This document shows, piece after piece, positions 9,488 to 18,884 of a stretch of DNA of 64,000 bases (its first letter is position 1; the number at the start of each line of letters is the position of its first letter). The stretch is taken from contig CAJHNH020001130.1 in assembly GCA_905116865.2 (NCBI GenBank), forward strand, positions 132,971 to 196,970, given 5' to 3'. The translations under genes and the position numbers were made by a program. Below the pieces are notes generated by a model. That model ran no database searches. It saw nothing but the letters and a program-made list of their open reading frames with translations, and was not told the DNA's origin. Source of the DNA: Candidula unifasciata. Its lineage: Eukaryota > Mollusca > Gastropoda > Stylommatophora > Geomitridae.

Positions 9488-11477
9488 TGCCTCAATGGGT
9501 ACCAGGATGTATGTCCTAGGAAAGTAAAGACGGCCAGCGTAATGCTGACCACATTACCCACCTAGTGCTGATTGGTCTATAAAAATATGGGTGCTCTTCC
9601 CATATGCCCAATGTGCCTAAAGGCGTGAAAAGGTATCTTTTAAGAGATAAAAATACTGTTTAAATCTGTTGTGAAGAAAATAAATGAAAAAACTATTGAC
9701 ATCTACACAGACATGATAGGAAGGAGGTTCTTATAGAGATGGTAATCCTCACTCTATTTGTTTCCCATTTCAGTGGTTATTTTGTGATTCTTATTTATCT
9801 GATTAGCCTCAGAATGAGATTACTTGTTTCATCTAGTCAGTTTAGAGCAGCAATTCTCAACCTGCTGGTCGCAAATTTCTTGTGTGGGTTGAATGACCCT
9901 TTCCCAGGGGTCGCCTCAGACCATAGGTATTTATTGAAGTTATGAAAAAAAATAATGGTCTGAGGGTCACCGCAATATGAGGGAACTGTATTAGAGGATT
10001 GCAGCATTTGGAAGGGTGAGGTTTAGGATGTGTGCCAAACATTAAAAAAAAAATAGTGTGATGTGCTTACTACCTCTGGGTAGAGGGTGAAGGATTATGA
10101 ATGGTTAATTTAATGACAATCTGCTCTGTGACTTACTTGAGTTGTCCTTCAGCACTTTGTTTTCCACTGACTTCACAGAGACAAGTGCTGGCTGCCCAAT
10201 GTTACTCTCTCTCAGCATGCTTTGAAAGACCAGCTACCAAAGCTGCCTCCGCCAATTTCAACTTTCAAGACTCAGGGTGTCACGTAAGTTGCATTTCTCT
10301 GAACATTGTTATCTTTGATTCGCAGTGTCTTATAGATATTTTGGTTGACAAAAATGATAATTCTGTAGTATTTGCCAGCTCACTGTTGTATCCCTGAAAT
10401 TGAAAACATTGGAGGGAACCTTTTGTAGCCTCATGCAGCCCACAGGTCTAAAGAAGCTATGACATTCTTAACTAGGTTTGAGAATGAGGAAAAGCATCTT
10501 TAAGAAATGCAGATTGTTATACTTGTCTCACAGACAGTAGTGAGGCCTTCACCCTAATGTTTAGTTCCTCTGAACCCTTTGCCTTGATGTTCAGTTCCTT
10601 TGAGCGTGTTGTCTTGATGTATTGTTCCTTTCAGCCTGTTGCCGTGATCTTCAGTTTCTTTGAGCCTCTTGCCATGATGTTTAATTCCTTTGAGCCTCTT
10701 GCCTTGATGTTTAGTTCCTTTGAGCCTCTTGCCTTGATGTTTAGTTCCTTTGAGCCTCTTGCCTTGATGTTTAGTTCCTTTGAGCCTCTTGCCTTGATGT
10801 TTAGTTTCTTTGAGCCTCTTGCCCTGATGTTTAGTTCCTTTGAGCCTCTTGCCTTGATGTTTAGTTCCTTTGAGCCTGTTGCCTTGATGTTTAGTTCCTT
10901 TGAGCCTCTTGCCTTGATGTTTAGTTCCTTTGAGCCTCTTGCCTTGATGTTTAGTTCCTTTGAGCCTCTTGCCTTGATGTTTAGTTTCTTTGAGCCTCTT
11001 GCCTTGATGTTCAATTCCTTTGAGCCTGTTGCCTTGATGTTCAATTCCCTTGAGCTGCCTTGATATTCAGTTAATTTTAGCCTCTTGCCCTCTGTGTAAG
11101 TGTTCTAATTGTTTCCTTCCCTTATTGACATGGTATAGTGTAACTGTTGTTTCCTTGGCTTATTAACTTGGTAGACTACAGTGTTACTGTTGTTTCCTTC
11201 TCTCATAGCCTCAGTAAAATATGGTTGGAGTTATGCTTGGCTCCCCACTTTCGTCTGTATCCCCTGTTATGTAAGCCAAAATCAGTGTAAGAAAATACTT
11301 GGTTTCATGCAGTTGATGTGAACTGTTCTGTCATTCACCAGATTCACTGTGTTAGAGAAGAAGAAGACTACTGGCCAGGATGCTCCAAGCACTTCCAGAG
11401 CGTGGGGGGATGTGGCTGCAGCTTCTAGCACCAAGCAGGAACCTGTTGTTGATTATTTTGATTTTACCTCCAATTAG
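267..11477 (+). CDS. NFX1: NFX1, NF-X1-type zinc finger and R3H protein, C-terminal half (5' end outside window)
   Basis: Ten coding exons join in frame: 267-386, 1207-1286, 1798-1902, 3120-3245, 3866-4041, 5541-5675, 6211-6277, 8148-8293, 10179-10283 and 11342-11477. All have AG/GT borders and compatible phases, giving 397 residues and a TAG stop. The protein carries the last NF-X1 Cys/His zinc repeats, a spacer, an R3H domain (about residues 270-318 of this part) and a C-terminal EPVVDYFDF that matches the conserved NFX1 end. Known family role: nuclear regulator that binds X-box promoter elements through the Cys-rich repeats. The R3H domain binds single-stranded nucleic acid, and some isoforms act with poly(A)-binding protein. 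The N-terminal PAM2 and RING-like parts would lie upstream. The order of zinc repeats, R3H and DYF tail separates it from the paralogue NFXL1, which lacks R3H. Exon borders are read by eye. Confidence 0.94.
462..645 (-). repeat. Dispersed repeat family B, intronic copy
   Basis: On the minus strand this matches the recurring motif AGAAAGTTCTGGNTGTNCA, then CTTCTGGACTTTAGTC, TTTACAGATCTGACTCAT and GGTTCCTTGCCTCTCAG. The same modules in the same order recur at 1949, 8608, 15568, 16018, 22905, 33822, 41896, 46748 and 62200. I see no coding potential, so it is SINE-like or a non-autonomous element of unknown type. Confidence 0.75.
674..897 (-). repeat. tRNA-derived SINE family D, copy 1
   Basis: On the minus strand the head resembles a tRNA gene: GTCTGTGGCTTAGGTGTTGC (A-box region), then CCGGGTTCGATCCCAGC (B box). 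The body ends in a GACGTTGCAGAACCAACCCC-like segment. The same order is seen at 35783-36015 and 58552-58790. Confidence 0.8.
1207..1286 (+). CDS. NFX1: NFX1 exon: CxxC zinc repeat
   Basis: Acceptor TTTTCTTCAG, donor GTAAG. It encodes [20 protein letters not shown], the CPPCT-type zinc ligand cluster of NFX1, and ends on a complete codon. Confidence 0.92.
1798..1902 (+). CDS. NFX1: NFX1 exon: canonical NF-X1 zinc finger
   Basis: A 35-codon symmetric exon between CAACAG and GTAAGG. Ligands follow the NF-X1 pattern: [20 protein letters not shown] then H. The downstream intron (1903-3119) contains a partial family B repeat near 1949-2015 and a LINE tail near 2565-2760. Confidence 0.93.
2565..2765 (+). 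pseudogene. LINE C-terminal fragment in NFX1 intron
   Basis: One frame reads [18 protein letters not shown], then a [20 protein letters not shown] motif. The GHIxR...GRGRPxxRWxxD pattern is the conserved C-terminal end of RTE-like non-LTR reverse transcriptases. No RT core is present. The same family tail lies inverted at 17925-18565. Confidence 0.75.
3120..3245 (+). CDS. NFX1: NFX1 exon: last two NF-X1 zinc repeats
   Basis: A 42-codon symmetric exon (acceptor CTGTTTAG, donor GTAAAC). It encodes a [16 protein letters not shown] segment followed by [10 protein letters not shown] and CPDAACKTE. These are the final Cys/His repeats before the linker. Confidence 0.92.
3657..3718. repeat. GA/GT-rich simple repeat just upstream of an NFX1 exon
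   Basis: Short AG/TG dinucleotide tract in intron sequence, about 150 bp upstream of the exon at 3866. It is of simple-sequence origin. Confidence 0.8.
3866..4041 (+). CDS. NFX1: NFX1 exon: CPCGQR cluster and start of linker
   Basis: Acceptor CTCACAACAG, donor GTAGGT. It opens with [17 protein letters not shown], equivalent to the vertebrate CxCGRRKE-xxC stretch, then runs into a hydrophilic linker ([20 protein letters not shown]). It ends two bases into a codon completed by the next exon. Confidence 0.9.
4195..4425 (+). repeat. SINE-like repeat family E, copy 1
   Basis: Contains a CAAGTGGCAAAGTGGTCAAA tRNA-like head. It then shares GAGCTGCGGAGTTCATGCTC, GACGCTCTCAGCA and ATAAAACCCATTGCAAT modules, in the same order, with 61850-62080. 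It lies in the NFX1 intron after the exon at 3866-4041. Confidence 0.65.
5085..5540. repeat. Degenerate roughly 30-bp tandem array in NFX1 intron
   Basis: Repeated TGTGTACATGTGGGTAAC-like units followed by GATTTTACTG or ACATTCTGCA spacers, with strong divergence between units. The array runs up to the polypyrimidine tract of the exon at 5541. Confidence 0.75.
5541..5675 (+). CDS. NFX1: NFX1 exon: C-D-x3-C-x3-ER linker
   Basis: Acceptor TATGTTTCAG, donor GTAAGA. It encodes [20 protein letters not shown], colinear with the vertebrate LECDEEC-ERKKRLAEA stretch, followed by a [19 protein letters not shown] segment. Confidence 0.9.
6211..6277 (+). CDS. NFX1: NFX1 exon: helical linker before R3H
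   Basis: A short 67-bp exon between TTTCTTTCAG and GTAAGG, encoding [20 protein letters not shown]. This corresponds to the family's FVxxVEKxMExLVEA helix that precedes the R3H domain. Confidence 0.88.
6715..6940 (+). pseudogene. LINE 3' tail in NFX1 intron
   Basis: One frame reads [20 protein letters not shown] then [12 protein letters not shown], a GRPRxxWxxxVxED-type LINE C-terminus. It ends in a short GAAGAAGAAG tail at about 6930-6945. It is 5'-truncated and frame-broken. Confidence 0.7.
8148..8293 (+). CDS. NFX1: NFX1 exon: R3H domain
   Basis: Acceptor CACTAACAG, donor GTGAGT. It encodes [20 protein letters not shown], then YG and [13 protein letters not shown]. The R-x3-H signature is present as RRFVH. 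R3H is a small alpha/beta fold that binds single-stranded nucleic acid. The following intron (8294-10178) holds a family B repeat, a 22-bp repeat, a CA/TA tract, a family C repeat and a SPIN-like element. Confidence 0.93.
8608..8770 (-). repeat. Dispersed repeat family B, copy in intron after R3H exon
   Basis: The minus strand shows the family B modules (CCGGCTGTAAAATCTGGCA, then TTTACAGATCTGGGTTAT). It is a partial copy. Confidence 0.7.
8852..8982. repeat. 22-bp tandem repeat, about 6 units
   Basis: The unit AGACACAGATTCCCTACCAG plus CT repeats almost perfectly, with C-to-A variants (AGAAACAG). Confidence 0.9.
9429..9488. repeat. TA/CATA microsatellite
   Basis: A (TA)n run followed by (CATA)n, directly before a family C repeat. 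Confidence 0.9.
9485..9650 (+). repeat. SINE family C, copy 1 (body)
   Basis: Shares AAAGACGGCCAGCGTAATGC, CCACCTAGTGCTGATTGGTC, TATAAAAATATGGGTGCTCT and GCCTAAAGGCG with about a dozen other copies. The terminal CCTAAAGGCG is a short palindrome. The tRNA-like head is missing here. Confidence 0.8.
9848..10031 (+). mobile_element. SPIN-like hAT miniature transposon, degraded copy
   Basis: It starts CAGCAATTCTCAACCTG. It contains GACCCTTTCCCAGGGGTCGC, CAGACCATAGG, a TGAAGTTATGA stretch and GGGTCACCGCAATATGAGG. It ends in a decayed complement of the left terminus. This is the module order of the SPIN family of non-autonomous hAT elements. The right end is eroded, so the boundary is approximate. 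Confidence 0.75.
10179..10283 (+). CDS. NFX1: NFX1 exon: post-R3H proline-rich linker
   Basis: Acceptor CTTCACAG, donor GTAAGT. In the frame set by the R3H exon it reads [10 protein letters not shown], then PKLPPPIS. This matches the position of the vertebrate CPPTTLT-PPPPI segment. A longer overlapping open frame in this area is out of phase with the gene. Confidence 0.85.
10550..11060. repeat. 30-bp minisatellite in NFX1 intron, about 17 units
   Basis: The unit TTAGTTCCTTTGAGCCTCTT followed by GCCTTGATGT repeats with few substitutions and no indels over about 500 bp. Because 30 is a multiple of three and no stop falls in one frame on each strand, the array reads as a 168-residue frame (plus) and a 137-residue frame (minus). 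It sits between NFX1 exons and carries no independent sign of coding. Confidence 0.93.
11342..11477 (+). CDS. NFX1: NFX1 terminal coding exon
   Basis: The acceptor is TCATTCACCAG. The exon ends [13 protein letters not shown] then TAG at 11475-11477. The EPxxDYFD ending is diagnostic for NFX1. Three nucleotides after the stop, CAG/GTGAGT at 11478-11486 looks like a donor, which implies a spliced 3'UTR. Confidence 0.92.
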
Positions 11478-11577
11478 CAGGTGAGTGTTAGCATCACAGC
11501 CTAGCTTTAAACCACAGTGTGCCGACTGACCTTTTTATAGGGCAAATGCAGAAATGTATTGCTTATGACAGCTTTGG

Positions 11578-11720
11578 GGCCGCATTAGCGCAATCGATAG
11601 GAGGCTCGCTTTCAAATCTAGCTGCGATTCACTGCAGCCCGCGGTTGGTGTTCAAAACCGGGAAGTAAAGATGGCCAGTCCATCACCCATCAAGGATTGA
11701 TTGGTTTAAAAAAAAACAAT
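11578..11720 (+). repeat. SINE family C copy with tRNA-like head
   Basis: The head GGGGCCGCATTAGCGCAATC and a B-box-like GGTGTTCAAAACC precede the family C body (GGGAAGTAAAGATGGCCAGT). It lies in the putative 3'UTR intron of NFX1. Confidence 0.6.
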
Positions 11721-12149
11721 ATGGACATAAAAAGGGATTTTACTGTGGTCAGATGAGAGTATAAGAATTCTTCAAGTCTGGGATCCTAACATTATGTGTA
11801 TAGTTTGGTAATCTGTCTGGTATAGTTAATGTTTTATTGAAAATACAGAAATATGTGTGGTAACGATCGTGTCGTTTTGAACATATGTGTGATTTTTATG
11901 ATATAGAGGGCCACCCTTTTCAAGCACAAAGAAAATATTCTGCCATAATTTTTACTAAAAGAACTTCAATTAGTTGTTGTATGTGGCCCTTATGACGACA
12001 CCAGTATGACCTTGGGGGGAGGGTCTTAGTTGACATCCCTGAAACAGACTTTATGTTGTATTAAACATTCAGTGATTAATGTGGTGAAGGGTTTATGTTG
12101 TACTGAACACTGTGTTTTTTACAGGATAATGTTGAATTAAGAATCAAAC

Positions 12150-12600
12150 ATCACAGCACTCTGAACACACCCATAAGTGCTCCATCCTCATCTTCAGCAG
12201 CAAGCGAAGAATTCCAATTCCGATGTCACCAGTAACTGTTTGATTGTATAGCCGTCTCACCTTTCCCTTGAGTGTTCAGCATCAGCCAGATTCCCTAGTA
12301 ACTCCTCCCAGCGCCATTCCTCTCAAATCGTAATGATCTGTTTATGCCACAGCACTGTTCACTTGCTTCCAGAGGCCCTCACACACATCAAGCTTGTCAT
12401 ACATCACTTCACCACCAAGTGGTGCAGAGCTGGCTAGTCTATCTGCCTGATCATTTCCCAACACACAGGCATGATAAGGAGAAAGTATTCGAAGGACACC
12501 AAATCTGCGGGACCTCTAAAGTGATGCTTGCCACTCTGCATGCAGCATGTCTGTTTCCACCTTTCTCAACATACTCTGGGAGTCAGTTACAGTTATGACA
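12150..12600 (+). repeat. Dispersed repeat family G, copy in NFX1 3'UTR
   Basis: Modules CCCATAAGTGCTCC, CATCTTCAGCAGCAAGCGAA, GCCACTCTGCATGCAGCATG and TGGGAGTCAGTTAC recur in the same order at 36250-36575. The first module recurs at 58436-58500. The type is unknown and it is non-coding. Confidence 0.7.
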
Positions 12601-12879
12601 TATGTATACAACTGATGTGGATAGAGTATGTTGTAATTAAACTACTATGATTTGTATAGGATAGAGTTTATGTTGTACTAAACACACTGTGATTTTGTGG
12701 TATAAAAGTGTATGTTATAATGAACATATCGTGATCTATATGGTGTATTGTTTCTGTTGTATTGAGTTTTTTCTTCAGCCAGTCACTTATGCACCATATG
12801 CACAGTGAAGGTTGGTTGCAGTGGATCTCCCGCAGACTCTGACTCTCATCCTGATTATATAATCTCTCATATTGCTGCT

Positions 12880-13155
12880 CACGGCGTCCGTGGCTAAGGC
12901 GTTGCGAGTCCGACTCGCAACGTACTGTGATAGAAACCCGCTGCTGGCTGCATGGATTTTCATCATGGTATAGGCCATCGCAGGTCGACCCAGCCTAAAA
13001 TGGGTAGCAGGATGTATGTCCTGGGAAAGAAAAGACGGCTGGCCTAATGCTGAACACATTACCCACCTAGTGCTGATTGGTCTGTAAAAATATGGGTGCT
13101 CTTCCCAAATGCCCGGAAAAGGGATCTTTGCTTTTTTTTTTTTTTTTTTTTTTTA
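12880..13155 (+). repeat. SINE family C, near full-length copy with poly-T
   Basis: The tRNA-like head GGCGTCCGTGGCTAAGGCGT is followed by GCAGGTCGACCCAGCCT, the CCACCTAGTGCTGATTGGTC body and a T-rich tail (13132-13154). It is the most complete plus-strand copy, within candidate NFX1 3'UTR. Confidence 0.8.
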
Positions 13156-13489
13156 CAAATTGCTGCTTACCAACTTACTGATTTTTCCGTTTGTTATAGA
13201 ATTAATTCTATATTTTCACAGGTACACATGCTGAGATCTCAACAGCACTACTGAGTTTTCTGCCTAAACCTGTGTTGTGATGTGAAGAAGTCTGTGGTGT
13301 TTTTCACTTTGTCATAAAGATGGTCCTTGAAGTCCCAGAAGATTTTACAAAGGAAACAGCTGTTACTTTAAAGTCAGAGAGGCAATATGCATACTAAAAT
13401 ATCTAGCCAGATTTCTTTCATATGATCTAACCAAACAACAGTTTTAACAACACACTGTGCAATTAACTACAGCTGATCAAACTTTGTGT

Positions 13490-13970
13490 GTTACTGGGCA
13501 CATAAACAGTTGATTCAAGAAGTCTCTGTCAGTTAAAGTCCATTCTTACAGTCGATTAAACATATAGGCTAACTACTAGTTTCTAATGCAAGCAGTTCAT
13601 TAAATCCATTCTAACCATAACCAAACACATAAGCCATAAATTAGTTTCTAATGCAAGCAGTGAGGTAAGTACATTCGTACAGTAGTTAAACATATAGGCT
13701 AACTACTAGTTTATAATGCAAGCAGTCCATTAAATCCATTCTAACCATAACCAAACACATAAGCCATAAACTAGTTTCTAACGTAAGCCGTGAGGTAGGT
13801 ACATTCGTACAGTGATTAAACACATACTAGTTTCTAATGCAAGCAGTGAGGTAAGTTCATTCTTAGTGATTACACATATAGGCCACAGACTAGTTTCTAA
13901 TGGAAGCAGTCAGTTACGTCCATTCTTACTGTGACCAGACACATAGGCCACAAATTACTTAGTTTGTAAC
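13490..13970. repeat. Degenerate tandem repeat, roughly 64 bp unit
   Basis: Repeated CTAGTTTCTAATGCAAGCAG blocks are separated by alternating spacers (CATTAAATCCATTCTAACCA or GAGGTAAGTACATTCGTACA). Stray units recur near 14510-14590. Confidence 0.75.
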
Positions 13971-14176
13971 GCTAGCGATGAGTGAACCCTTTTATCCCAG
14001 AAAATTTGAAGAAAACAAATTAGGTCAGGCTGCCTATGAATTCCAGGAAAAATCCTTAAAGAACAAAGTTTAAACTGGTTACTGATTAAATTTTGTATAA
14101 ACAATTTATCTACATTAAAAAAAATTTTTTTCACGACATAGTTATATAAAGGAAGCAATCAGTAAACATGAATAAA

Positions 14177-15545
14177 GGGAGGTGTTCAACAGAATTTATT
14201 CCTATGGGGCCTTAAAAAGAATTTGTACTGAGTGTCTCGAGCAGTGACCTTTAACACCGAGGCCTATGAATAATTATGATGTACTATTGGCTTTTGAAAA
14301 TGTATGTGGTTGATAGTAGGAAACCCCTTAAATGCTATTGTAAAATCTTGACTTAGTAAATATTGCATTAACTAGCTGTCTCATAAATACACCACTGTAG
14401 ACAAGTCGGAAAATTGACATATATGGGGAATTGGAGCCTACTGGAAATGCAGGACTTGCAACTTCTCAGGGCGAAAGGGTTTCTTACAATGACAAGACAC
14501 ATGAGTCACAAACTAGTTTCTCATGCAAGCATTTAGTGAGGCCGTCTCACAACAAACACACACATGCCCAAACTAGTTTCTAATGTAAGATCAAATATGT
14601 GTCTGCTTCTATTTTATATTTATTAATACAGCTACCCTTGCAAGAGAAGAAAGCTATGTAAACAACTACCATACATTGCAATGTCTAATTTGTTTGACTG
14701 AAAATTTTGTTTCTTGGTTGCACTTATTTATACTTCTTTTCCATTTGCATTAGTTGATTTCACTGTGAATGTTTGCTTAGTTTGATTCAGTGTTTTTCAA
14801 ATAGACTTTTTCAGTTTCAAGGATATTTCATTTGTACAGAATTATTTACCATTTAGTTTTTAACCCCATTGCCCTAGCAGAAAATGCCAATGACCTGTAA
14901 TTATGGAATTCTTGAAACATCCTTACAAAGTAACCATATTACACAGGTTACCAGAAAATCACAGTTCCATTTATTGACCAGAACATGAAATTCCAGACAG
15001 AATAGAGGGAGCCATCAGTAAACAGAGAATTAACATATCTCAGTGAGTCTAAAAATACATGTTTATTTGATTCATGACCAGGCCAGTGGGAGCTGAACCT
15101 CCACACGAAGTGTCAGTTTTGCAGCTTCTGAGGGCGACAGGATTAAACATAAATTTGAACCACATACGGGCACTATAAACAACAGCCCTTGAAGAAGAAA
15201 AAAATCATTAAAAGTTTCCTGATCAGATTATCTCATACACCAGATGGCAGTACCTTGCACAACTATCTAATTGATTTAAACAAAAATACCAACTCAAGAA
15301 TCTTCATTCGAAATAAACAGATTTATTAATACATATATTTTGGAAATATGGGAAACATAAAAATCTAACAATACCACTCATTTAATATTAAAATATGTAT
15401 ATTTGAAGTAGAATGACCCTTTTCATACTAATAAAATATTGGGCTTATAATGTTAGGTAGACATATTTGTTAGACGTAGTACTCCATGGGTGATGTGGTC
15501 TACTCTAAGGACATCTGGTACTAAATGTAAGCAGGGATCAGTCTC
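14177..15545. other. Non-coding spacer downstream of NFX1
   Basis: AT-rich sequence with no family member I recognise, apart from two diverged units of the preceding roughly 64-bp repeat. No splice-supported ORF. It could still be NFX1 3'UTR if a distal poly(A) site (for example AATAAA at 15312) is used. Confidence 0.5.
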
Positions 15546-15567
15546 AGAGATTAGGGCATATATAAAC

Positions 15568-16292
15568 ACCAGCAGAAAGTTCTGGTTGTTCATCCACCTC
15601 TGGAATCCATTCTTGTTTCCTAACCTGAGTTTTGCGGGCACATCTGTTTTTACAGATGACTCATTTGTATAGAGACTCTTGGTTCCTTGCCTCTCAGACA
15701 GATGCACTCCAACTTCGAAGAAAGCCCCCAGTTAAAGGATTCTTACAGCATGTTTTTGGAGAGGCAGTGGGTCTGTTCTTGTTTTCCCCCACAAACCAAC
15801 ACGGGGGAATTGGTATTCAAAGCTTGATGCTTTATTTTACTTATATCACTTAGTACTCACAGAGAACTGATTGCGCACATCAGAAAAAGACAATCTATAT
15901 TCTTGATTATTTGATGAGAAGGAGACAGCTGGAGTACATTGTGACAAAGTCACCCCCATTTTCCTTATAAAATGGGTTTACAGTAGTCAAAATTGTAAGC
16001 ATCACATTAGCTTTTATATCTTCTTCTTCACGTTCACCGGCAGAAAGTTCTGGTTGTTCATCCACTTCTGGACTCCAGTCCTGTTCCAGAACCTGAGTGT
16101 TGTGTGTACATCCGTTTCACAGGTCTGCCTCATTTGCATGAAAACTGTTGGTTCCCTGCCTCTCAGGCAGATGTACTCCGACTTTGAAGGAATCCTCCCA
16201 ATTAGTTGACTCTTACGACATGGTTTTGTGCAGGCAGTGGGTCTATTGTTGTTTTTCCTCACAATGGGGCACTGGAACCCACACGGGTGAGC
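15568..16292 (+). repeat. Two family B copies in tandem orientation
   Basis: Copies at about 15568-15800 and 16018-16292, both plus strand, share GCAGAAAGTTCTGGTTGTTC, the CCTCTCAGNCAGATGNACTCC block, and (second copy) a GGCACTGGAACCCACACGGG end. Confidence 0.8.
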
Positions 16293-17149
16293 TTTTATAT
16301 CATTTCAGTTATTTTGGTCTTCTTTCCCAATGCTTTTAAAATTTATATAATTTGCTTGTTTTCCCCCATGTTATTTTATATTCTGTGTCCCGCTCTTGCT
16401 AAGGTAAAACTGCAAATTCATTGATGCAGTTAAGTTTTGATTAATGAAAAGATACCCTGCAAGGTTTTTTTTTCTTTCTTGGGTACTGTGTTCTGATCTC
16501 TGACTACACAAAAGTTACATAAATGACACAAGACGTTAAATAGGGCATAAATAATGGATTGCCAGAATGTATTTACCCAGAGAGTATATGTATTCTTCAT
16601 GACCATCCACCCAAGTCTTGCAAACCTGTAAGTGGAGAGCTCACAAATATATATAGCTTGGGTCTATAGCTTGCATAACAGAGACGAGTCTGGACCCATC
16701 AGATGTAAATAACACAGCAGAGCTCTTCTAAAGTCTGCATACTGCTGATCATTTCCATGATTATAGTGCTCAGTATTTGCTAAATAGATAGTATCTTTGT
16801 TGCTGAAATTCCAGTTACATTCATCTTTGGCTCCTGTCATTAACCGGTTGAATAGAAAATTTGTTGTTGAAGGTCATAATATACAATGTACTAGTAGCTT
16901 CGGTAACATTCAGCTGTGTTAAGCTTGTTCAGTGGATAATATCTGGCTCATCTTCTGTGGGAAACACATGCTGACTTTTGTGGTTTCCTTGGCAGGCTGT
17001 ATAGTCTCAGTGGCAAGCTGGGTGGTCTCGGTGGCAAACTGTGTGGTAGATGTGTGGTTTCAGTGGCAAACTGTGTGGTCGCAGTGGTGAATAGCGTGGA
17101 CTTAGTGGCAAGTATGCATTGGAGCAGGTCATCCTGTTAAGATATACCT

Positions 17150-17725
17150 TAATTGAAATAGACTAAAATGGAGGAATTAAGACAGAGTTGGCTACTCGAA
17201 AAGCAGCTGCTGGGAGACATTTTCCAGGCCATAAACGGAAAGTTTCTTAGCAAAAGAGAATTTGGCAAGAGATCAAAAATATATTTGCTACTCTACCTAT
17301 GTAGCAGTTCTGACCTACAGGTGTGAGTCATGGGCAATGGCAACAGCTCGCAGAAGCCAGCTTCAAACCTCATAAATCATATATTTGAGAAAGTGGTCAA
17401 AGTGACAAGAAAGGACAAAGTCTGTAGACAATACGTCGAGATCTTCATACCCAGATCTTACAAACTCGAGTGGATCAGTCACAGTTATGATGGTTTTGAC
17501 ATACATGTGGGAGAAAATCAGCCACCATGACAGGTGAAGAGTCAGGGCACCAGACCTTCAGGGTGACCCAGAGTCTATTGGGAAGACAACATCCAACAGT
17601 CTCCGAATGACAGAGGACTGGAATGGAACCAAGCCAGAAAGAAAACTGCTGGTAGAGAGGTAGATGTCTGCGATCTCCCTAAGAAACCTCTGCACCACAA
17701 GGTAGAACAGGAGAAACTCAGTAAG
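17150..17725 (+). pseudogene. Decayed LINE, RT C-terminal region
   Basis: Frames read VLTYRCESWAMATARRSQLQ-like, then EKVVKVTRKDKV, IPRSYKLEW, HVGENQPP and GRPRVYWEDNIQQS-like motifs. These are the order and spacing expected in the thumb/C-terminal part of RTE-like LINE proteins. Several frameshifts and stops are present. Confidence 0.75.
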
Positions 17726-17924
17726 TTATGTGGTCTCAGCCATATTTATGGAGAAACTTTCTTTTGCAACATTTACATTTTGTCAACAATTAAAGTGTGC
17801 TTGTAAATTATTACTTTACAAATACATAACACTTTGTCATCACATTTGTACAATTATCAGAGATCAAGTAGAAAAATAAACAGTAAAAAAAAAACTGGTT
17901 GTAAGTTTTTGTGTGCCTCCTCAT

Positions 17925-18565
17925 TCATTCATTCAGTAGCATGTCCCTCGCGGAACCTCGCTGCCATAACAACCCTCCGGAAAACCTTCCTATCATGAGC
18001 AAGATGTCCTGCGTCTGATACACCCATCTGGAGATCATCTGCCACATCCTGCACCCATCTTCTCCTTGGCCTTCCTCTCCCTCTCTTCCCAGGCATATAC
18101 CCCTCCATTATTGTTCTCTCTAGACCGCCATGACGTTTCAAGTGACCAAAATATTTCAATTTTCTTTGTTTTATTGTCTTTACTAGCCAACCCTCTTCAA
18201 TATTCAGCTCTTGAAGTATGGATGCATTTGTTTTTTTCTTTACCCAAGATATTCTTAGAACCTGTCTGTAACATTTATATTCAAATGCATTTATGCGCTG
18301 TTCCGCTTATTTTAGTAAGTGTCCAGGTCTCACAGGCGTATGTTGCAATGGGAAAGATGCATGCTCTTAAAAATCTGACCTTTGTAATTCTATCTGTACA
18401 ATTCCATAATTTATTCAGTTGTTTTAGTCTTTGAAGAGCAATTGATAGTCGCCGTTTGATTTCTTTCATTGTGTCACCATTGTTGGTAACCAGTGACCCA
18501 AGATATTCGAAATTTTCCACCACTTCCAATCTTTCCTCATTAACATATATTTCCTTCTCCATGGC
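17925..18565 (-). pseudogene. LINE 3' end, minus strand
   Basis: The minus strand reads VVENFEYLGSLVTNNGDTMK, then EIKRRLSIALQ, TYACETWTL and, after a frameshift, YFGHLKRHGGLERTIMEG and GKRGRGRPRRRWVQDVADDL. These are RT-thumb and C-terminal LINE motifs. It is 5'-truncated and lies between the two convergent genes. Confidence 0.85.
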
Positions 18566-18884
18566 AGTTTTGTGTGCCTCCTACTTCAATTGAAATATGT
18601 AGATAAATACAGCTGTTTGAACAGGAGCTGCATAAGAGGTCTACAGTACTTGGCATTTAAATTTGCTTCTTTTAGCACAAGCAGTGCTTTAAACACGTGA
18701 TTGTTGAAAGAATGTGTAATGTTCAAGTTCAGTTCACATACATTGGCTTATTAAAGTATGGTTATAAAATCAGTGTAAGAAGTCTTAATATACTTTCAGT
18801 TTGAGATTTCAATAAGTGATTCTTTCATCTGTGTGCATTGTAAGCTTATTCCCTCTCTGAAATTGGAATCTGGGTCAGTTGATG

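Larger units (their letters stand above)
12125..14176 (+). other. NFX1: Candidate NFX1 3'UTR exon, partly repeat-derived
   Basis: A good acceptor (GTGTTTTTTACAG) ends at 12124, matching the donor at 11481. No coding continuation is needed. The sequence is non-coding and starts with a family G dispersed repeat (12150-12600), followed by a family C SINE (12880-13155). The first AATAAA I see on this strand is at 14171-14176; earlier ATTAAA hexamers such as 12634 are alternatives. The 3' end is a guess. Confidence 0.45.

Noticed and set aside
10557..11063. 168-residue ORF (plus) and 137-residue ORF (minus)
   Set aside because: Both are readings of a 30-bp tandem array within an intron. The period divisible by three explains the openness.
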